DNA of 64,000 bases from the NCBI GenBank assembly GCA_943787295.1, contig CALSLW010000002.1, positions 124,001 to 188,000 of the forward strand. Reading direction: 5' to 3'. This document shows, piece by piece, positions 26,801-35,600 of the stretch. A program made the position numbers and the translations under genes. The notes below the pieces were generated by a model. That model did not search any database, was not told the DNA's origin, and was given only the letters and a program-made list of their open reading frames with translations. The stretch's first letter is position 1; each line of letters opens with the position of its first letter. The stretch is from an uncultured Flavobacteriaceae bacterium. Its GTDB lineage: Bacteria; Bacteroidota; Bacteroidia; Flavobacteriales; Flavobacteriaceae.

Positions 26801-29800
26801 AGAAGGACCAGACAATTGTGAAGGTGTTTCACCAGAACATATTGTTTGTGAACTAACGGCAGTATCAAGCGTATTAGCCGATTGATCGTTTACTGTAATC
26901 GTTATACTTTGCTCTGCAGAACAGTTTGTTGTAGATCCAGAATAAGCAATAACTCGAACTACATCTCCATCAGAGATTGTTCCTCCAGCAACAGTAAAGG
27001 TTGAAACTGTTGTCGAAGCTCCTTGTAACATTCCATTAATAAAGTACTCATAACGTGTCGCACCAGTCGTGCTACTCGCATCAAAGAGAATACTGTCTCC
27101 CTCACAGACCACATTATTAACTAATCCAGATGAAAAATTAACAATTGGGGCAGCATTTGGATCTACTGTAATCGTAACAATATTAGATGCCGCTGAAGCT
27201 ACATTTGATGGACATTGAATGCCATTAAAAGTCGAATACACTAAACGACGATAAGCAGTAGTCGTTACTAAAGTGGAAGGATCGTATGTAATGTTGGTCC
27301 CACCTGGAATATCTACAAAAGGATTTACTCCTGTTCTGCTCTGCCATTGATAGCTGATTACTGCCCCAGCTAAATCAGCAGTTGGTAATTGATCATTTGT
27401 TATAGCTACGGGGTCATATCCAGAACATATTGTTTGGGAACCTGTAATAGTGTTCACCCCGTCAAGACCATTTACCTTTAAAGTAAGAGAAGCACTTTCA
27501 GTACAACCATCAGCATTAGTAACTTCTACAATAATAATTGTTGTCGAAACAAGACTTAAACCTGCTGCTGCCGTATCGAATGTGTTAGTGCTTACCCCTA
27601 AAACTTGTGCTATACCGCCTACAAAGAATTGATAAGTAAAAGCTGCATTTGCTGGTCCTGCAGTAAAGACGGGGAAATCTCCTTCACACATAATATCTCC
27701 AGTCAATCCTGAAGAAATTGTAGCTGCTGGTGGATTACTTACTGACATAGTAAGCACTGAACTTTCTGCTGTACAACTATTCGAGTTTGTAACGGCAACT
27801 TTAATTTGATCGCCATTAACTAAGTCAGTTCGCGTTACTACATTAGAAGCACTAATCGGTCCTAAGCTAATGTTATTGCGGAAGAATTCATAAGAGGTCC
27901 CTCCTGTTGCACTAAATGTAACTTCTTCTCCAGCACAAGCGGTATTTGTCCCAATCAAACTTGCCACAGGAGCAGGATTTACAACTATTGAAATAATATT
28001 ACTTACCTCATCACAACTAATTCCATTAAATGTCGCTCTAGCTAAACGACGAAAATCTGTCGAAATCGCTAGTACAGTTGTTGGGCTGTAGTTTTGAGAA
28101 GTCTCTCCTGTTATATCTATAAACGAATTTGTTCCTGTTCTACTCTGCCATTGGTAAGTTACATTTCCAATATTTGACGTAACTAGGTTCCCTGTCATGA
28201 TCGCAGGGATATCATTTTCACAAATAAATTGAGAAGAGGAAACTGTATTTGATGTCGTTAAATCAACGACTCTCATGGTAATAGTTGCTTCAGAGAAACA
28301 AGTAGAAACAGAAGCCGAATACGCTCGTACAGTTACTGTTGCGCCATCAGATAAAGCACCCGTTGGGGTAAAAGTTGCTACCGTTGAAGAAGCGCCTTGC
28401 GTTAGTCCATTGACTAAGAATTCATAATAATTAGCTCCTGTAGTACCACTAGCATCAAAAACAATACTATCCCCATCGCACATGGTATCATTAGCATAAC
28501 CAGAAGTAAAGCTTACAGTTGGTGCTGAATTTGAATCAACTGTAACAGTAACAATATTAGAAGCTGCAGAGGCAACACTTGATGGACAAGAAACCCCGTT
28601 AATTTGTACATAAGCTAAACGTCTATAGGCGGTCGTAGTAGACAATACCGATGGTGAGAATGTTTGAGCTGTAGCACCAGGCATGTCTGTAAATGCATTT
28701 AAGCCAGTTCTACTTTGCCATTGATAAACAATTGTAGAAGAAGCTAAATCAGCCGTTGGTGCTTGATCGTTAAATAAGGTTGTAGGTGTACCACCTAAGC
28801 AAATCGTCTGTACCCCTGTAACGCTATTAGTTCCACTCCATGAGTTCACTAACATTGTCAAAGAAGCAGTGTCAGAGCAGCCATTCGCGTCGGTTATAGT
28901 AACCTCAATTAATGCATTATTAGGCAGTGAAGCACCTAATAGTGATGTATCAAAAGTATTGTTCGAAACCCCAATCGTTTGAAGGACACTATTTAGGTAA
29001 AAATCATAGGTATATCCCGCAACCGCTGGACCTGCTGTAAAGATCGGTGTATCATCTTCACATATGATATTCTCAGTCAATCCTGAAGAAATTGTCGCAA
29101 CAGGTGGATTTGTCACCGTCATGGTAATTGTAGCACTATCTGCAGTACAACTATTTGTATCTGTTACTTCAACTCTTATTAAATCTCCATTATTAACGGT
29201 AGTCGTAACGTTATTTGTTGCACTTATAGGTGCTATAGAAACATTGTTTCTAAAGAATTCATATAAGCCACCACCAGTTGCAGAAAAGGTAACTGTCTCT
29301 CCTAGACATGCCGTTGAAGATCCCGTCAATGTTGCGATTGGCGCTGGATCAACTTGAATAGTGACAAAATTACTTATGTCTTCACAGATCACCCCATTAA
29401 ATTCTGATCTAGCGATACGACGGAAATCTGTATCCTTAGAAAGAACTGGAGGATCATAGGTGGGTGAGTTTGTAGAAGCGATATTCGCAAACGTATTCGT
29501 TCCTGTTCTACTTTGCCATATATAGGTCAAGTTAGCCCCGCCTAAAGCAGGTGTTGGAACTTGAACTGACGTAAGAACGGCTGGATTATCGTTCTCACAA
29601 ATATTTTGTCCATTACCAATGGTATTCGTTCCCGTAAACGAATTAACACGCATGGTGATGGTAAATGCACTAAAGCAAGGAGAAGTGGCTGTTGAAGTAG
29701 CATGAACCCGAACAGTCGATCCATCAGTCAACATGGAAGAAGTGACTAATAAAGTAGATGCAGTACTCGATGGCCCTTGACTAATATTGTTAACGAAAAA

Positions 29801-32800
29801 CTGGAAACTGTTCGCTCCAGTCGTACCGCTTGCATCAAAAGTTAAATCGTCTCCTTCGCATATTATATCATTTGTCGCACCACTAATAAAACTAATAGCG
29901 GGTAAAGCAGTGGTATTTACTGTAATGGTCACCACATTAGAAGCGGCAGTTTCAATATCCCCAGAAACAGGACAGGTTTTAGACCCTAAGCTAACATATG
30001 CTAATCTTCTAAATGCTGTCGTTGTTGATATCGCAGATGGATCATAATTTAATCCCGTTGCCCCTGGAATATCGGTAAAACTACCTCCATAGGTCCAACT
30101 TTGCCATTGATAACTAATCGTAGTATCTGTCGAAGCTGTAGAGGGCACCGAGTCACTCGTAATCGCAGCAGGATCATCTCCCACACAAACGGTAGTAGCA
30201 GCCCCGCTAATGGTGTTCGTCCCTGTTGTAAAGAGAACGCGCATTGTAACACTAGAAGAACTTGTACAACTTGCTGCATTCGATATAATAACACTTACCA
30301 CACTGTTATCGACTAAAGTGTAAGTAGATAAAGAAGTGTCAAATGTATTGGTTGTAACCCCTAGATTTTGGTATACGCCATCTACATAAAAGTCATAGGT
30401 AAAGGCTGCATTGGCTGGAGTAGCCGTAAAGACGGGATATTCACCTTCACAAATAGTATCTGCAGCAAAACCAGAAATAATTCCTGCTGATGGAATTGCG
30501 CTAATGTTAACAGTTGTATTTGAGGATAACATCGAACAGCCTTGTGCATTTGTAACACGAACACTTACTTGCTCCCCGTCATTTAATGTAGTCGAAGAAA
30601 TAGTATTCGAAGTACTAGAAGCAGCCATACTTACCCCATTCAAGAAGAATTCATATCGCGTACCACCAGAGGCAGTAAAGACAATGTTATCTCCTGTACA
30701 AGAAGGAGTGGTTCCTCCATTTAGAATTGCTGTTGGCGCTGGATCTGCTGTAACACGGACAGAAATTGATTCTACAGAACAGATTGATCCACTAACAGTA
30801 GACGTAGCTACACGTCTAAAATCTGTTGTAACAGTTAACGTAGGCGGATCATAATTTTGTACGGTAGCACCGCTAATATTTGTAAAAGAATTTACTCCTG
30901 TTCTACTTTGCCACTGATAAGAAATTGAACCACCCAGCACAGATGTTGCAACAGCACCAGTCAATATTGCAGGATCATCTCCACTACAAACCGTTTGGGC
31001 TCCTCCTAATGTATTTGTTCCTGTAATGCTATTTAATCTGATGGTCTGCGAAACAGCGTTACTACAACCTGTTCCAGATAAACCAGAATAAGCAATTACC
31101 CCGATGGTATCTCCATCAGCTACTGTTCCAGCTAAAAATGTAAAAGATGCGGTACTTGTTGGGGTTGCCGCTTGTTGTACACCATTTAAGGTATAAGCAT
31201 AACTTTGGGCACCTGAAGAAGAAGAAGCATCTAAAACAATATCATCTGTTGGACAATGGACAAAATCCATGTTGCTTGTAAGCATATTAACTGTAGGTGC
31301 AGCACCTCCAGTTACAGTTAATTGAACAATATTTGAGGTTGTTGTACAACTTACATTATTAAATGTAGATACCGCTAATCGACGATATTCTGTGGTGGTA
31401 CTAACAGCTGTTGGACTGTAAATCAGATTAGTAGCGCTTAAAATATCTGCAAATGTTCCGCCTAATTGTCTACTCTGCCATTGATAGATTAAAGTTGCAC
31501 CATCAGCAGCTCTTGATGCTGTAGGGGTAGCGGTATTGGTAAATGGATTTGGCAGTTCTCCAGCACAAACACTTTGGGCATTTCCAATGGTATTGGAACC
31601 TGTTATTTCATTAATTCTTAAAACAAAATCATCATCACTAAAACAACCTGCTCCACCTGCTCCATAATAAACACGTACAGTAATGGTCGCATTATCCGTT
31701 AAGGCTGACGCCAAAATTGTGGCCGTAGGAGTGTTTTGTACTGCTCCATAAGGATTACCATTTACATAAAAACGGTAGCTACCCCCGTTTAAAGAAGCAG
31801 AAGCATCTACAATTATATCAATTCCATCACATACTGTTCTATTAAGTGCATTAACACTTAAAGAGGCAGAAGTATTAGGGTTAACTGTAACTGTCACAAC
31901 GTTAGAGGTCGCAGATGCAGCCGATGTAGTACAGGTTACACTATTAAAGGTAGAATAAGTTAAACGTCTAAAGTAGGTCGTTGTACTTAAGGCACTAGGC
32001 GAATAAGTAACAGTTGTCGCACCTGCTATATCGGCAAAAGTACCGCCATTAATTCGGCTTTGCCATTGATGACTAATTGTAGCACCTTCGAGTGCACGAT
32101 CTGCGGTAAATACTTGGTTACTTAAAATCGTTGAAGGAACATCTCCAGCACATATTATAGAAGGATTGTCAATTTCATTAACGCCAGAAACAGAATTGAG
32201 ATGTAAATTAATGGTATCCTCATCATAACAATTAGTAATACTACTGGTCCAAGTTCTCACTGTAACCGATACATTATCTGTTAAAACTGGGCCATAAGAA
32301 TAGGTTGAAACAGTAGAGCTGGCCTGCATGATGGTATTGTTAACCAAAAACTCGTACCAACCGTTTACCCCTCCACCATTTGCTGTAAACAAAACATCAC
32401 CACCCTCACAGGTAGTGTCATTTGGCGCATCAGAAGAAAGAACTCCAGCGGGAATTGGATCAACATTAAAAAATAGATTGTTACTCGTCCGCCCACACCC
32501 ATTGGTAAAATAGGCAATCACCAACACCGCATCATTATCTCCTAAAGACGTGGTATCTAATATATTACTGGTTTGTCGCGGTGCTAATAATGTTCCATTT
32601 CGGTAAAACTCATATTCATTACCTACTGTAGAAGCAGTGATCCTAACATTATTCCCAGGGCAAATATCTACAGGATTTGCATTTCCATAATTTGTCGTTA
32701 AGGTAGGCTGATTAGGATTAGATAAAATATTAATCTCATAGGTAACGGTGTTATCTGCAGTTGCATCTGGATATGCCGTCCCAGAAACCGCTACAGTAAT

Positions 32801-33232
32801 TTCAATCGTCGTAGAACCGGTTGAATTAAACTGTAAAGGAGCGGGCCAATCAAATTGAGCGTAACCTGGTGCAGATATCACTGTTGTCCCCGAAGCAGAG
32901 TTTGATAAAGTAGAATCGTTGAAGTAGTGAACAGTAGTTGTACCTGAAGGAGCGAATGTATTAGGGGATAGTATCGTTAAAGTAGCGATTAAGTTTTTTG
33001 TCGTAAGATCAATGTAATTAGGAAAACCTGATGATTCGTTACTTACTTGAAATTTTAAGTTTGAACCAGCGTCAGAACAAAACTGAACGCTGTCCCCAGA
33101 AGCTGGAACAATGACTTGACTTCGGTTGTTTAAACGAATGTCAGGATTTTGCCCCCACATAGTCGTGGAAGACAAAATTAAAAACTTCAACACCAAAAGG
33201 TGCTTAAAATATGATTTTACTACTTGATACAA
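22985..33232 (-). CDS. Giant adhesin, N-terminal segment with signal peptide and about 14 double Ig modules
   Basis: The likely start is TTG at 33232 (an in-frame TAG lies three codons upstream and the first in-frame ATG is inside the signal peptide). The signal peptide spans about 1-28 (KHLLVLKFLILSS ... MWGQ). After an N-terminal domain, two module types alternate: a CEGD..FTA....YEFFVNG type and a YQWQSR.....F..I.GAT...Y.P..L...T.FRR type; I count 14 of the latter. Cys recur once or twice per module, fitting disulfide-bonded Ig-like folds in the periplasm or on the surface. The segment runs into the 864-bp repeats and ends at a false stop (FFRRIN) at 22985, where two extra bases break the frame. 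Function: surface adhesin, most likely for gliding or attachment; the ligand is unknown. Confidence 0.88.
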   Translation of the reverse strand: MYQVVKSYFKHLLVLKFLILSSTTMWGQNPDIRLNNRSQVIVPASGDSVQFCSDAGSNLKFQVSNESSGFPNYIDLTTKNLIATLTILSPNTFAPSGTTTVHYFNDSTLSNSASGTTVISAPGYAQFDWPAPLQFNSTGSTTIEITVAVSGTAYPDATADNTVTYEINILSNPNQPTLTTNYGNANPVDICPGNNVRITASTVGNEYEFYRNGTLLAPRQTSNILDTTSLGDNDAVLVIAYFTNGCGRTSNNLFFNVDPIPAGVLSSDAPNDTTCEGGDVLFTANGGGVNGWYEFLVNNTIMQASSTVSTYSYGPVLTDNVSVTVRTWTSSITNCYDEDTINLHLNSVSGVNEIDNPSIICAGDVPSTILSNQVFTADRALEGATISHQWQSRINGGTFADIAGATTVTYSPSALSTTTYFRRLTYSTFNSVTCTTSAASATSNVVTVTVNPNTSASLSVNALNRTVCDGIDIIVDASASLNGGSYRFYVNGNPYGAVQNTPTATILASALTDNATITVRVYYGAGGAGCFSDDDFVLRINEITGSNTIGNAQSVCAGELPNPFTNTATPTASRAADGATLIYQWQSRQLGGTFADILSATNLIYSPTAVSTTTEYRRLAVSTFNNVSCTTTSNIVQLTVTGGAAPTVNMLTSNMDFVHCPTDDIVLDASSSSGAQSYAYTLNGVQQAATPTSTASFTFLAGTVADGDTIGVIAYSGLSGTGCSNAVSQTIRLNSITGTNTLGGAQTVCSGDDPAILTGAVATSVLGGSISYQWQSRTGVNSFTNISGATVQNYDPPTLTVTTDFRRVATSTVSGSICSVESISVRVTADPAPTAILNGGTTPSCTGDNIVFTASGGTRYEFFLNGVSMAASSTSNTISSTTLNDGEQVSVRVTNAQGCSMLSSNTTVNISAIPSAGIISGFAADTICEGEYPVFTATPANAAFTYDFYVDGVYQNLGVTTNTFDTSLSTYTLVDNSVVSVIISNAASCTSSSSVTMRVLFTTGTNTISGAATTVCVGDDPAAITSDSVPSTASTDTTISYQWQSWTYGGSFTDIPGATGLNYDPSAISTTTAFRRLAYVSLGSKTCPVSGDIETAASNVVTITVNTTALPAISFISGATNDIICEGDDLTFDASGTTGANSFQFFVNNISQGPSSTASTLLVTSSMLTDGSTVRVHATSTATSPCFSAFTITMRVNSFTGTNTIGNGQNICENDNPAVLTSVQVPTPALGGANLTYIWQSRTGTNTFANIASTNSPTYDPPVLSKDTDFRRIARSEFNGVICEDISNFVTIQVDPAPIATLTGSSTACLGETVTFSATGGGLYEFFRNNVSIAPISATNNVTTTVNNGDLIRVEVTDTNSCTADSATITMTVTNPPVATISSGLTENIICEDDTPIFTAGPAVAGYTYDFYLNSVLQTIGVSNNTFDTSLLGASLPNNALIEVTITDANGCSDTASLTMLVNSWSGTNSVTGVQTICLGGTPTTLFNDQAPTADLASSTIVYQWQSRTGLNAFTDMPGATAQTFSPSVLSTTTAYRRLAYVQINGVSCPSSVASAASNIVTVTVDSNSAPTVSFTSGYANDTMCDGDSIVFDASGTTGANYYEFLVNGLTQGASSTVATFTPTGALSDGATVTVRAYSASVSTCFSEATITMRVVDLTTSNTVSSSQFICENDIPAIMTGNLVTSNIGNVTYQWQSRTGTNSFIDITGETSQNYSPTTVLAISTDFRRLARATFNGISCDEVSNIISIVVNPAPVASLIGTNTACAGEEVTFSATGGTSYEFFRNNISLGPISASNVVTRTDLVNGDQIKVAVTNSNSCTAESSVLTMSVSNPPAATISSGLTGDIMCEGDFPVFTAGPANAAFTYQFFVGGIAQVLGVSTNTFDTAAAGLSLVSTTIIIVEVTNADGCTESASLTLKVNGLDGVNTITGSQTICSGYDPVAITNDQLPTADLAGAVISYQWQSRTGVNPFVDIPGGTNITYDPSTLVTTTAYRRLVYSTFNGIQCPSNVASAASNIVTITVDPNAAPIVNFSSGLVNNVVCEGDSILFDASSTTGATRYEYFINGMLQGASTTVSTFTVAGGTISDGDVVRVIAYSGSTTNCSAEQSITITVNDQSANTLDTAVSSQTICSGETPSQLSGPSVTGTPTDDISYQWQSRQGTNSFTDIIGATSQNYVFGSPMFTTTSFRRLAINTVNGVQCSTESNVVTVTVGAGPAPTATLINDQPASTACAGDNFLFTATGDASSSFEFFVNGVTQGAPSSVNTISLSLNDNDLVRVDVFPRAGGVGCPSQVDLTVRVNTINGNNDIGGIQSICFGDDPALITSINIPTSATGSITYQWQSRTISGTFNNISGANSITYDPSTLNVTTIFRRQAISTLNTVACIDNSNTITVTVDPVAIISGSLASDQPSNTVCANDNGNITFTASPAGASSYDFYINGVTAQVSSTSQTYVASITSFDDGDIVLVRFMNGSGCFSELDLTINVNESTAGSISGAQTVCFGDTPSLLTSTASATTNGVTATNGDYQWQSSTDAITWNDIIGATAPNYQPPASPPPTTYYRRQVVSVRNGVTCRSTSNDIIVTINALPVPSLTAKGGAVTAAATMSICLGEAVAFVASGGVEYEFMLNGMTAQARSASNTYVTTGLTNSDEITVVAYDSATATACSNESGAIEVDISAAPVASLSSSAANNTFCLGDAVTFTAGSGGVSPAYYEFKINNFTYQNTTSSTFDPADYSIVLSGGEQIEVVVSSLSSCTSVATLTMVVNGISTVGTITSTTATVCSGEIPSAFIGQTAAASGTITYQWQQSLDNTNYSDISGATSQNYTPTVALATTTFFRRTAISNLSSVSCEDFSLPFQVEVNPSPIAGLSAIPGSLNAPATMNLCEGETATFSGSGGVSYEFFVNGTSIAARSTVNTISLTANATSSLVNNSTVYVRVYDTATGTACFEDSALMTVFVNPTPTVGISSSNFNNEICTGDLITFTANSTAASPTFEFFVNNVSYQTSSTNIFDPAVYSVLIDGGDVIKVEVITAAASCSSAIASLTVVENVITTVGTITIATPTVCLNDTIPAMIGGAGVASGTVSYQWQQRDQTTAFADITGATSQNYTPTSALVTDTFFQRITISTLSSGFVCQDSSNTISVLVDNPPAAILTANVNGSVLTAATTATICNGEEVAFYANAVAGGSYEFLVDGIVLRSRADSNVYSTTALIANNQVTVRVFDQNTAAAPAGCFAESDAIDILITAAPTLTVTSTAIGNEICEGDTPTFFANASIAGATYDFMINGVSYQNSTTQSFDPLGYGQTIGNGDVIEVTASTGVASCSSVTASLTVLTNAITTVGIITVATPTVCLNDTIPAMIGAAGVASGTVSYQWQRRNQTTTVFTDITGATSQNYTPTVGTLLTTDTFFRRIN

Positions 33233-33313
33233 TCTACTCTACTTATCAAACTATTAACGTCTAAAATATATAAATATTATAAATAAATATTTTTTTATTT
33301 TCGACGTAATTAA

Positions 33314-33321
33314 CAAAGTTA
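33314..33321 (-). promoter_or_regulatory. Possible -7 box upstream of the giant adhesin
   Basis: The coding strand reads TAACTTTG, a full match to TAnnTTTG, directly after the stop codon of the cysteine synthase gene and about 80 bases before the adhesin start. The leader between is very AT-rich (33241-33313). No well-spaced TTG element is seen, so this is tentative. Confidence 0.35.
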
Positions 33322-34299
33322 TTAAATGAAATTTTGTTCTTTCATCCAAATATCATTGTATATTTTTCCTATATATCTTGACCCCGAATCATGCAGCAGC
33401 ACTACTACCACGTCATCCTCATCAAAATGATTTTTTAACTGCAATAAACCCTTGATTGCTGCTCCGCAAGAATTTCCGGCAAAAACACCTTCCTCTCTTG
33501 CCAGTCGTCTTGTATAAACAGCAGCATCCTTATCGGTTACTTTTTCAAAATGATCAATTAATGAAAAGTTAACATTTGCAGGGAGAATATCTTCCCCTAT
33601 CCCTTCGGTGATGTAGGGATAAATTTCATTTTCATCAAATATTCCTGTTTCATGGTACTTTTTAAAGACCGATCCATAGGTGTCAATCCCCCAAATTTTA
33701 ATCGCGGGGTTTTTCTCTTTTAAATATTTTGCCACGCCAGAAATCGTTCCTCCTGTCCCAACTCCCACAACAAAATGCGTAATCTTCCCACCAGTCTGTT
33801 CCCAGATTTCTGGCCCTGTTTGCTCATAATGTGCTTGCGCATTCGAAGGATTGTCATATTGATTAACATACCATGCATTAGGCGTCTCTTCCCCTATTCG
33901 CTTTGAAGTTGAATAATAAGAACGGGGATCGTCTGGAGCAACATCTGTGGGACATACTATTACTTCTGCACCAACTGCTCTAAGGACATCAAATTTTTCT
34001 TTGGATTGTTTATCGGTAGAGACACAAATCAATTTATATCCCTTTACAATCGCCGCTAGGGCAAGTCCCATTCCTGTATTTCCAGAGGTTCCTTCTACAA
34101 TAGTTCCCCCAGGTTGTAATCGCCCATCTGCCTCTGCATCTTCTATCATCTTTAAAGCCATGCGATCTTTCACAGAATTACCGGGATTAAAGCTTTCTAT
34201 CTTTGCTAAAACTAAGCCCTTAACTTCTTTGGTAATTGTATTGAGTTTAACTAGAGGAGTGTTTCCAATGGTTTCTAAAATATTTTTGGCGTATTGCAT
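33322..34299 (-). CDS. PLP-dependent cysteine synthase / cystathionine beta-synthase family enzyme
   Basis: A 325-residue cytoplasmic fold-type II PLP enzyme. Lys44 in NPGNSVKDRMA is the expected Schiff-base Lys. EGTSGNTGMGLA binds the substrate carboxylate and VGVGTGGTISGVAKYL the cofactor phosphate. Late sequence EGIGEDILPANVN and DSGSRYIGKIYND resembles the catalytic core of cystathionine beta-synthase more than CysK. However, the heme-binding start and the C-terminal CBS pair of the eukaryotic enzyme are absent. It therefore makes either cysteine from O-acetylserine or cystathionine from serine and homocysteine; sequence alone does not settle it. It has its own well-formed promoter at 34314-34342 and lies 89 bases upstream of the giant adhesin on the same strand. 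Confidence 0.88.
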   Translation of the reverse strand: MQYAKNILETIGNTPLVKLNTITKEVKGLVLAKIESFNPGNSVKDRMALKMIEDAEADGRLQPGGTIVEGTSGNTGMGLALAAIVKGYKLICVSTDKQSKEKFDVLRAVGAEVIVCPTDVAPDDPRSYYSTSKRIGEETPNAWYVNQYDNPSNAQAHYEQTGPEIWEQTGGKITHFVVGVGTGGTISGVAKYLKEKNPAIKIWGIDTYGSVFKKYHETGIFDENEIYPYITEGIGEDILPANVNFSLIDHFEKVTDKDAAVYTRRLAREEGVFAGNSCGAAIKGLLQLKNHFDEDDVVVVLLHDSGSRYIGKIYNDIWMKEQNFI

Positions 34300-34313
34300 A
34301 AGTCTAATTAATA

Positions 34314-34342
34314 CAAATCTACAATTTTGAAATAATAAACAA
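34314..34342 (-). promoter_or_regulatory. Promoter of the cysteine/cystathionine synthase gene
   Basis: On the minus strand TTG (34342-34340), 18 bases, then TAGATTTG (34321-34314). Both elements and the spacing fit the Bacteroidota consensus TTG-N17-23-TAnnTTTG. The -7 box ends 14 bases before the ATG, giving a very short leader. It is the clearest promoter in the window. Confidence 0.7.
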
Positions 34343-34361
34343 GAGCAAAAGAATGAGAAAA

Positions 34362-35597
34362 CTAGCGAAAACGAACAACTTCAGTAGGATCAATTCTCCC
34401 AACTATAAGCGAAGGAATCCACAATAATAAACTACATACACTCAAAACCATTAAGTTAAGTCCTACAAATAGCGGAATAGGCAAGGCAATCGGGACAGTA
34501 GAAACAAAATAATTTGCTGGATCTAAGGCGATCCATCCATAATATGATTGCCCCACTAAGAAAGATAAGCCCAGCACGTTACCCCAGACTAACCCTCTCA
34601 AAATAATGTAAACGGCATTCCACAAAAAGACCTTTTGAATTTGGCGATTATTCGCTCCTAAAGATTTCAAAACGCCTACCATTCGAGACCGTTCTAAGAT
34701 CAAAACCAGTAGCGCGGTTGTCATATTCAATGTTCCCACTAGGATCATTACAATTAAAATAATTAAAACATTAAAATCAAAAAGCGCTATCCAATCAAAT
34801 ATCCCTTGATACAATTGATCAACACGCTGCACATCTATATGAGGAGGTAGTTCGTTATAAATTTTCTCTGCATAAGGAATTGCATTTGCTTTTGGTTTTA
34901 AAAAAACCTCCACTCCACCAATTTGTCGATTTGTCCAACCATTAATTTTCTGCACTTGCTTCATATCGACAAAAGCAAAACTATTGTCAAAATCAGGAAA
35001 ACCCGTTTGATAAATGGCAACAAGATTAAAATAGCGAATGCGAGGAACTGCCCCTGGATCGTCATTTTGAAAATAAGCCGTGACACGGTCTCCTAAATTG
35101 AGCTTCAGTTTTTGTGCAAGGGTTTGAGATAAAACAATTTCTTTTGAAAGTGTCGAATCAAAAACAGGAAAACTTCCTTCTACCAAATAAGGAAATAATT
35201 TCTCCCAAGGATAGTTTTGATCAACCCCTTTCACAACACCTCCTTCAAATTCACTTTTGGTTTTTAACAAAACCCCTTTGGCAACATATGGATATAAACG
35301 TGCCACTTGATTTTTATCCCACCAGCTGTCTTTGCGCAATTCAACGGTATCAATGGGAGTGATAGAAATACTCGAATTGTTGTTTTCAAATGGAGCAATT
35401 CGAATATCACCACTCAAAGCAATCGTCTTAGCCTTGATTTCTCGTTGTAACCCTAAACTTGTCCCTAAAGCAATCAACATCATCACCATCCCCAGTGCAA
35501 TGGCAGCTATCGCTATTTTTATAATCCGCCCCGAAACCGTACTTTCGCTAGTAGAGGACGAGCGCATGCGCTGGGCTATAAAAAATTCAAAATTCAA
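34362..35597 (-). CDS. FtsX-like ABC transporter permease, LolC/LolE type
   Basis: Inner-membrane permease of 411 residues. A first membrane segment at about 26-52 (IAIAAIALGMVMMLIALG) is followed by a large periplasmic MacB-like domain to about 255, then three membrane segments (about 272-300, 320-345 and 368-395) forming the FtsX domain with the typical ILERSRMVGVLKSLGANNRQIQ loop and ending DPTEVVRFR. The start FFIAQRMRSS resembles LolC/LolE proteins, which release lipoproteins towards the outer membrane with an ATPase partner; the partner is not in the window. The start is TTG (an in-frame stop lies four codons upstream); the first ATG, at 35567, would cut the conserved start. Its start lies only 3 bases from that of the divergent gene, so each promoter must lie within the other gene or use a minimal leader. 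Confidence 0.85.
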   Translation of the reverse strand: MNFEFFIAQRMRSSSTSESTVSGRIIKIAIAAIALGMVMMLIALGTSLGLQREIKAKTIALSGDIRIAPFENNNSSISITPIDTVELRKDSWWDKNQVARLYPYVAKGVLLKTKSEFEGGVVKGVDQNYPWEKLFPYLVEGSFPVFDSTLSKEIVLSQTLAQKLKLNLGDRVTAYFQNDDPGAVPRIRYFNLVAIYQTGFPDFDNSFAFVDMKQVQKINGWTNRQIGGVEVFLKPKANAIPYAEKIYNELPPHIDVQRVDQLYQGIFDWIALFDFNVLIILIVMILVGTLNMTTALLVLILERSRMVGVLKSLGANNRQIQKVFLWNAVYIILRGLVWGNVLGLSFLVGQSYYGWIALDPANYFVSTVPIALPIPLFVGLNLMVLSVCSLLLWIPSLIVGRIDPTEVVRFR

Positions 35598-35600
35598 GGA

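Larger units (their letters stand above)
5825..33232 (-). other. Reconstructed SprB-like giant surface adhesin gene (four frames, one gene)
   Basis: The four minus-strand reading frames listed separately below continue one another: domain order, repeat phase and strand all agree, only the first has a signal peptide, and only the last has the type IX type B sorting domain. Repairing an excess of 2 bases near 22985, 1 base near 19515, seven single bases between 11615 and 11814 and one missing base near 11905 joins them. The result would be about 9,130 residues, compared with 6,497 for F. johnsoniae SprB. It would be exported through SecYEG, carried over the outer membrane by the type IX system with the adjoining PorP/SprF protein, and displayed as a filamentous adhesin for gliding or attachment. 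Whether the breaks exist in the cell or only in this sequence is undecided; I favour sequence or assembly error. Confidence 0.75.

Noticed and set aside
30101-30854. Plus-strand frames of 71 and 147 codons inside the adhesin gene
   Set aside because: Complement shadows of the Thr/Ser-rich repeats; similar shadows recur in each repeat and show no domain.
33241-33313. Possible riboswitch or small RNA upstream of the adhesin
   Set aside because: The stretch is almost pure A/T without stable stems; nothing supports a structured RNA.
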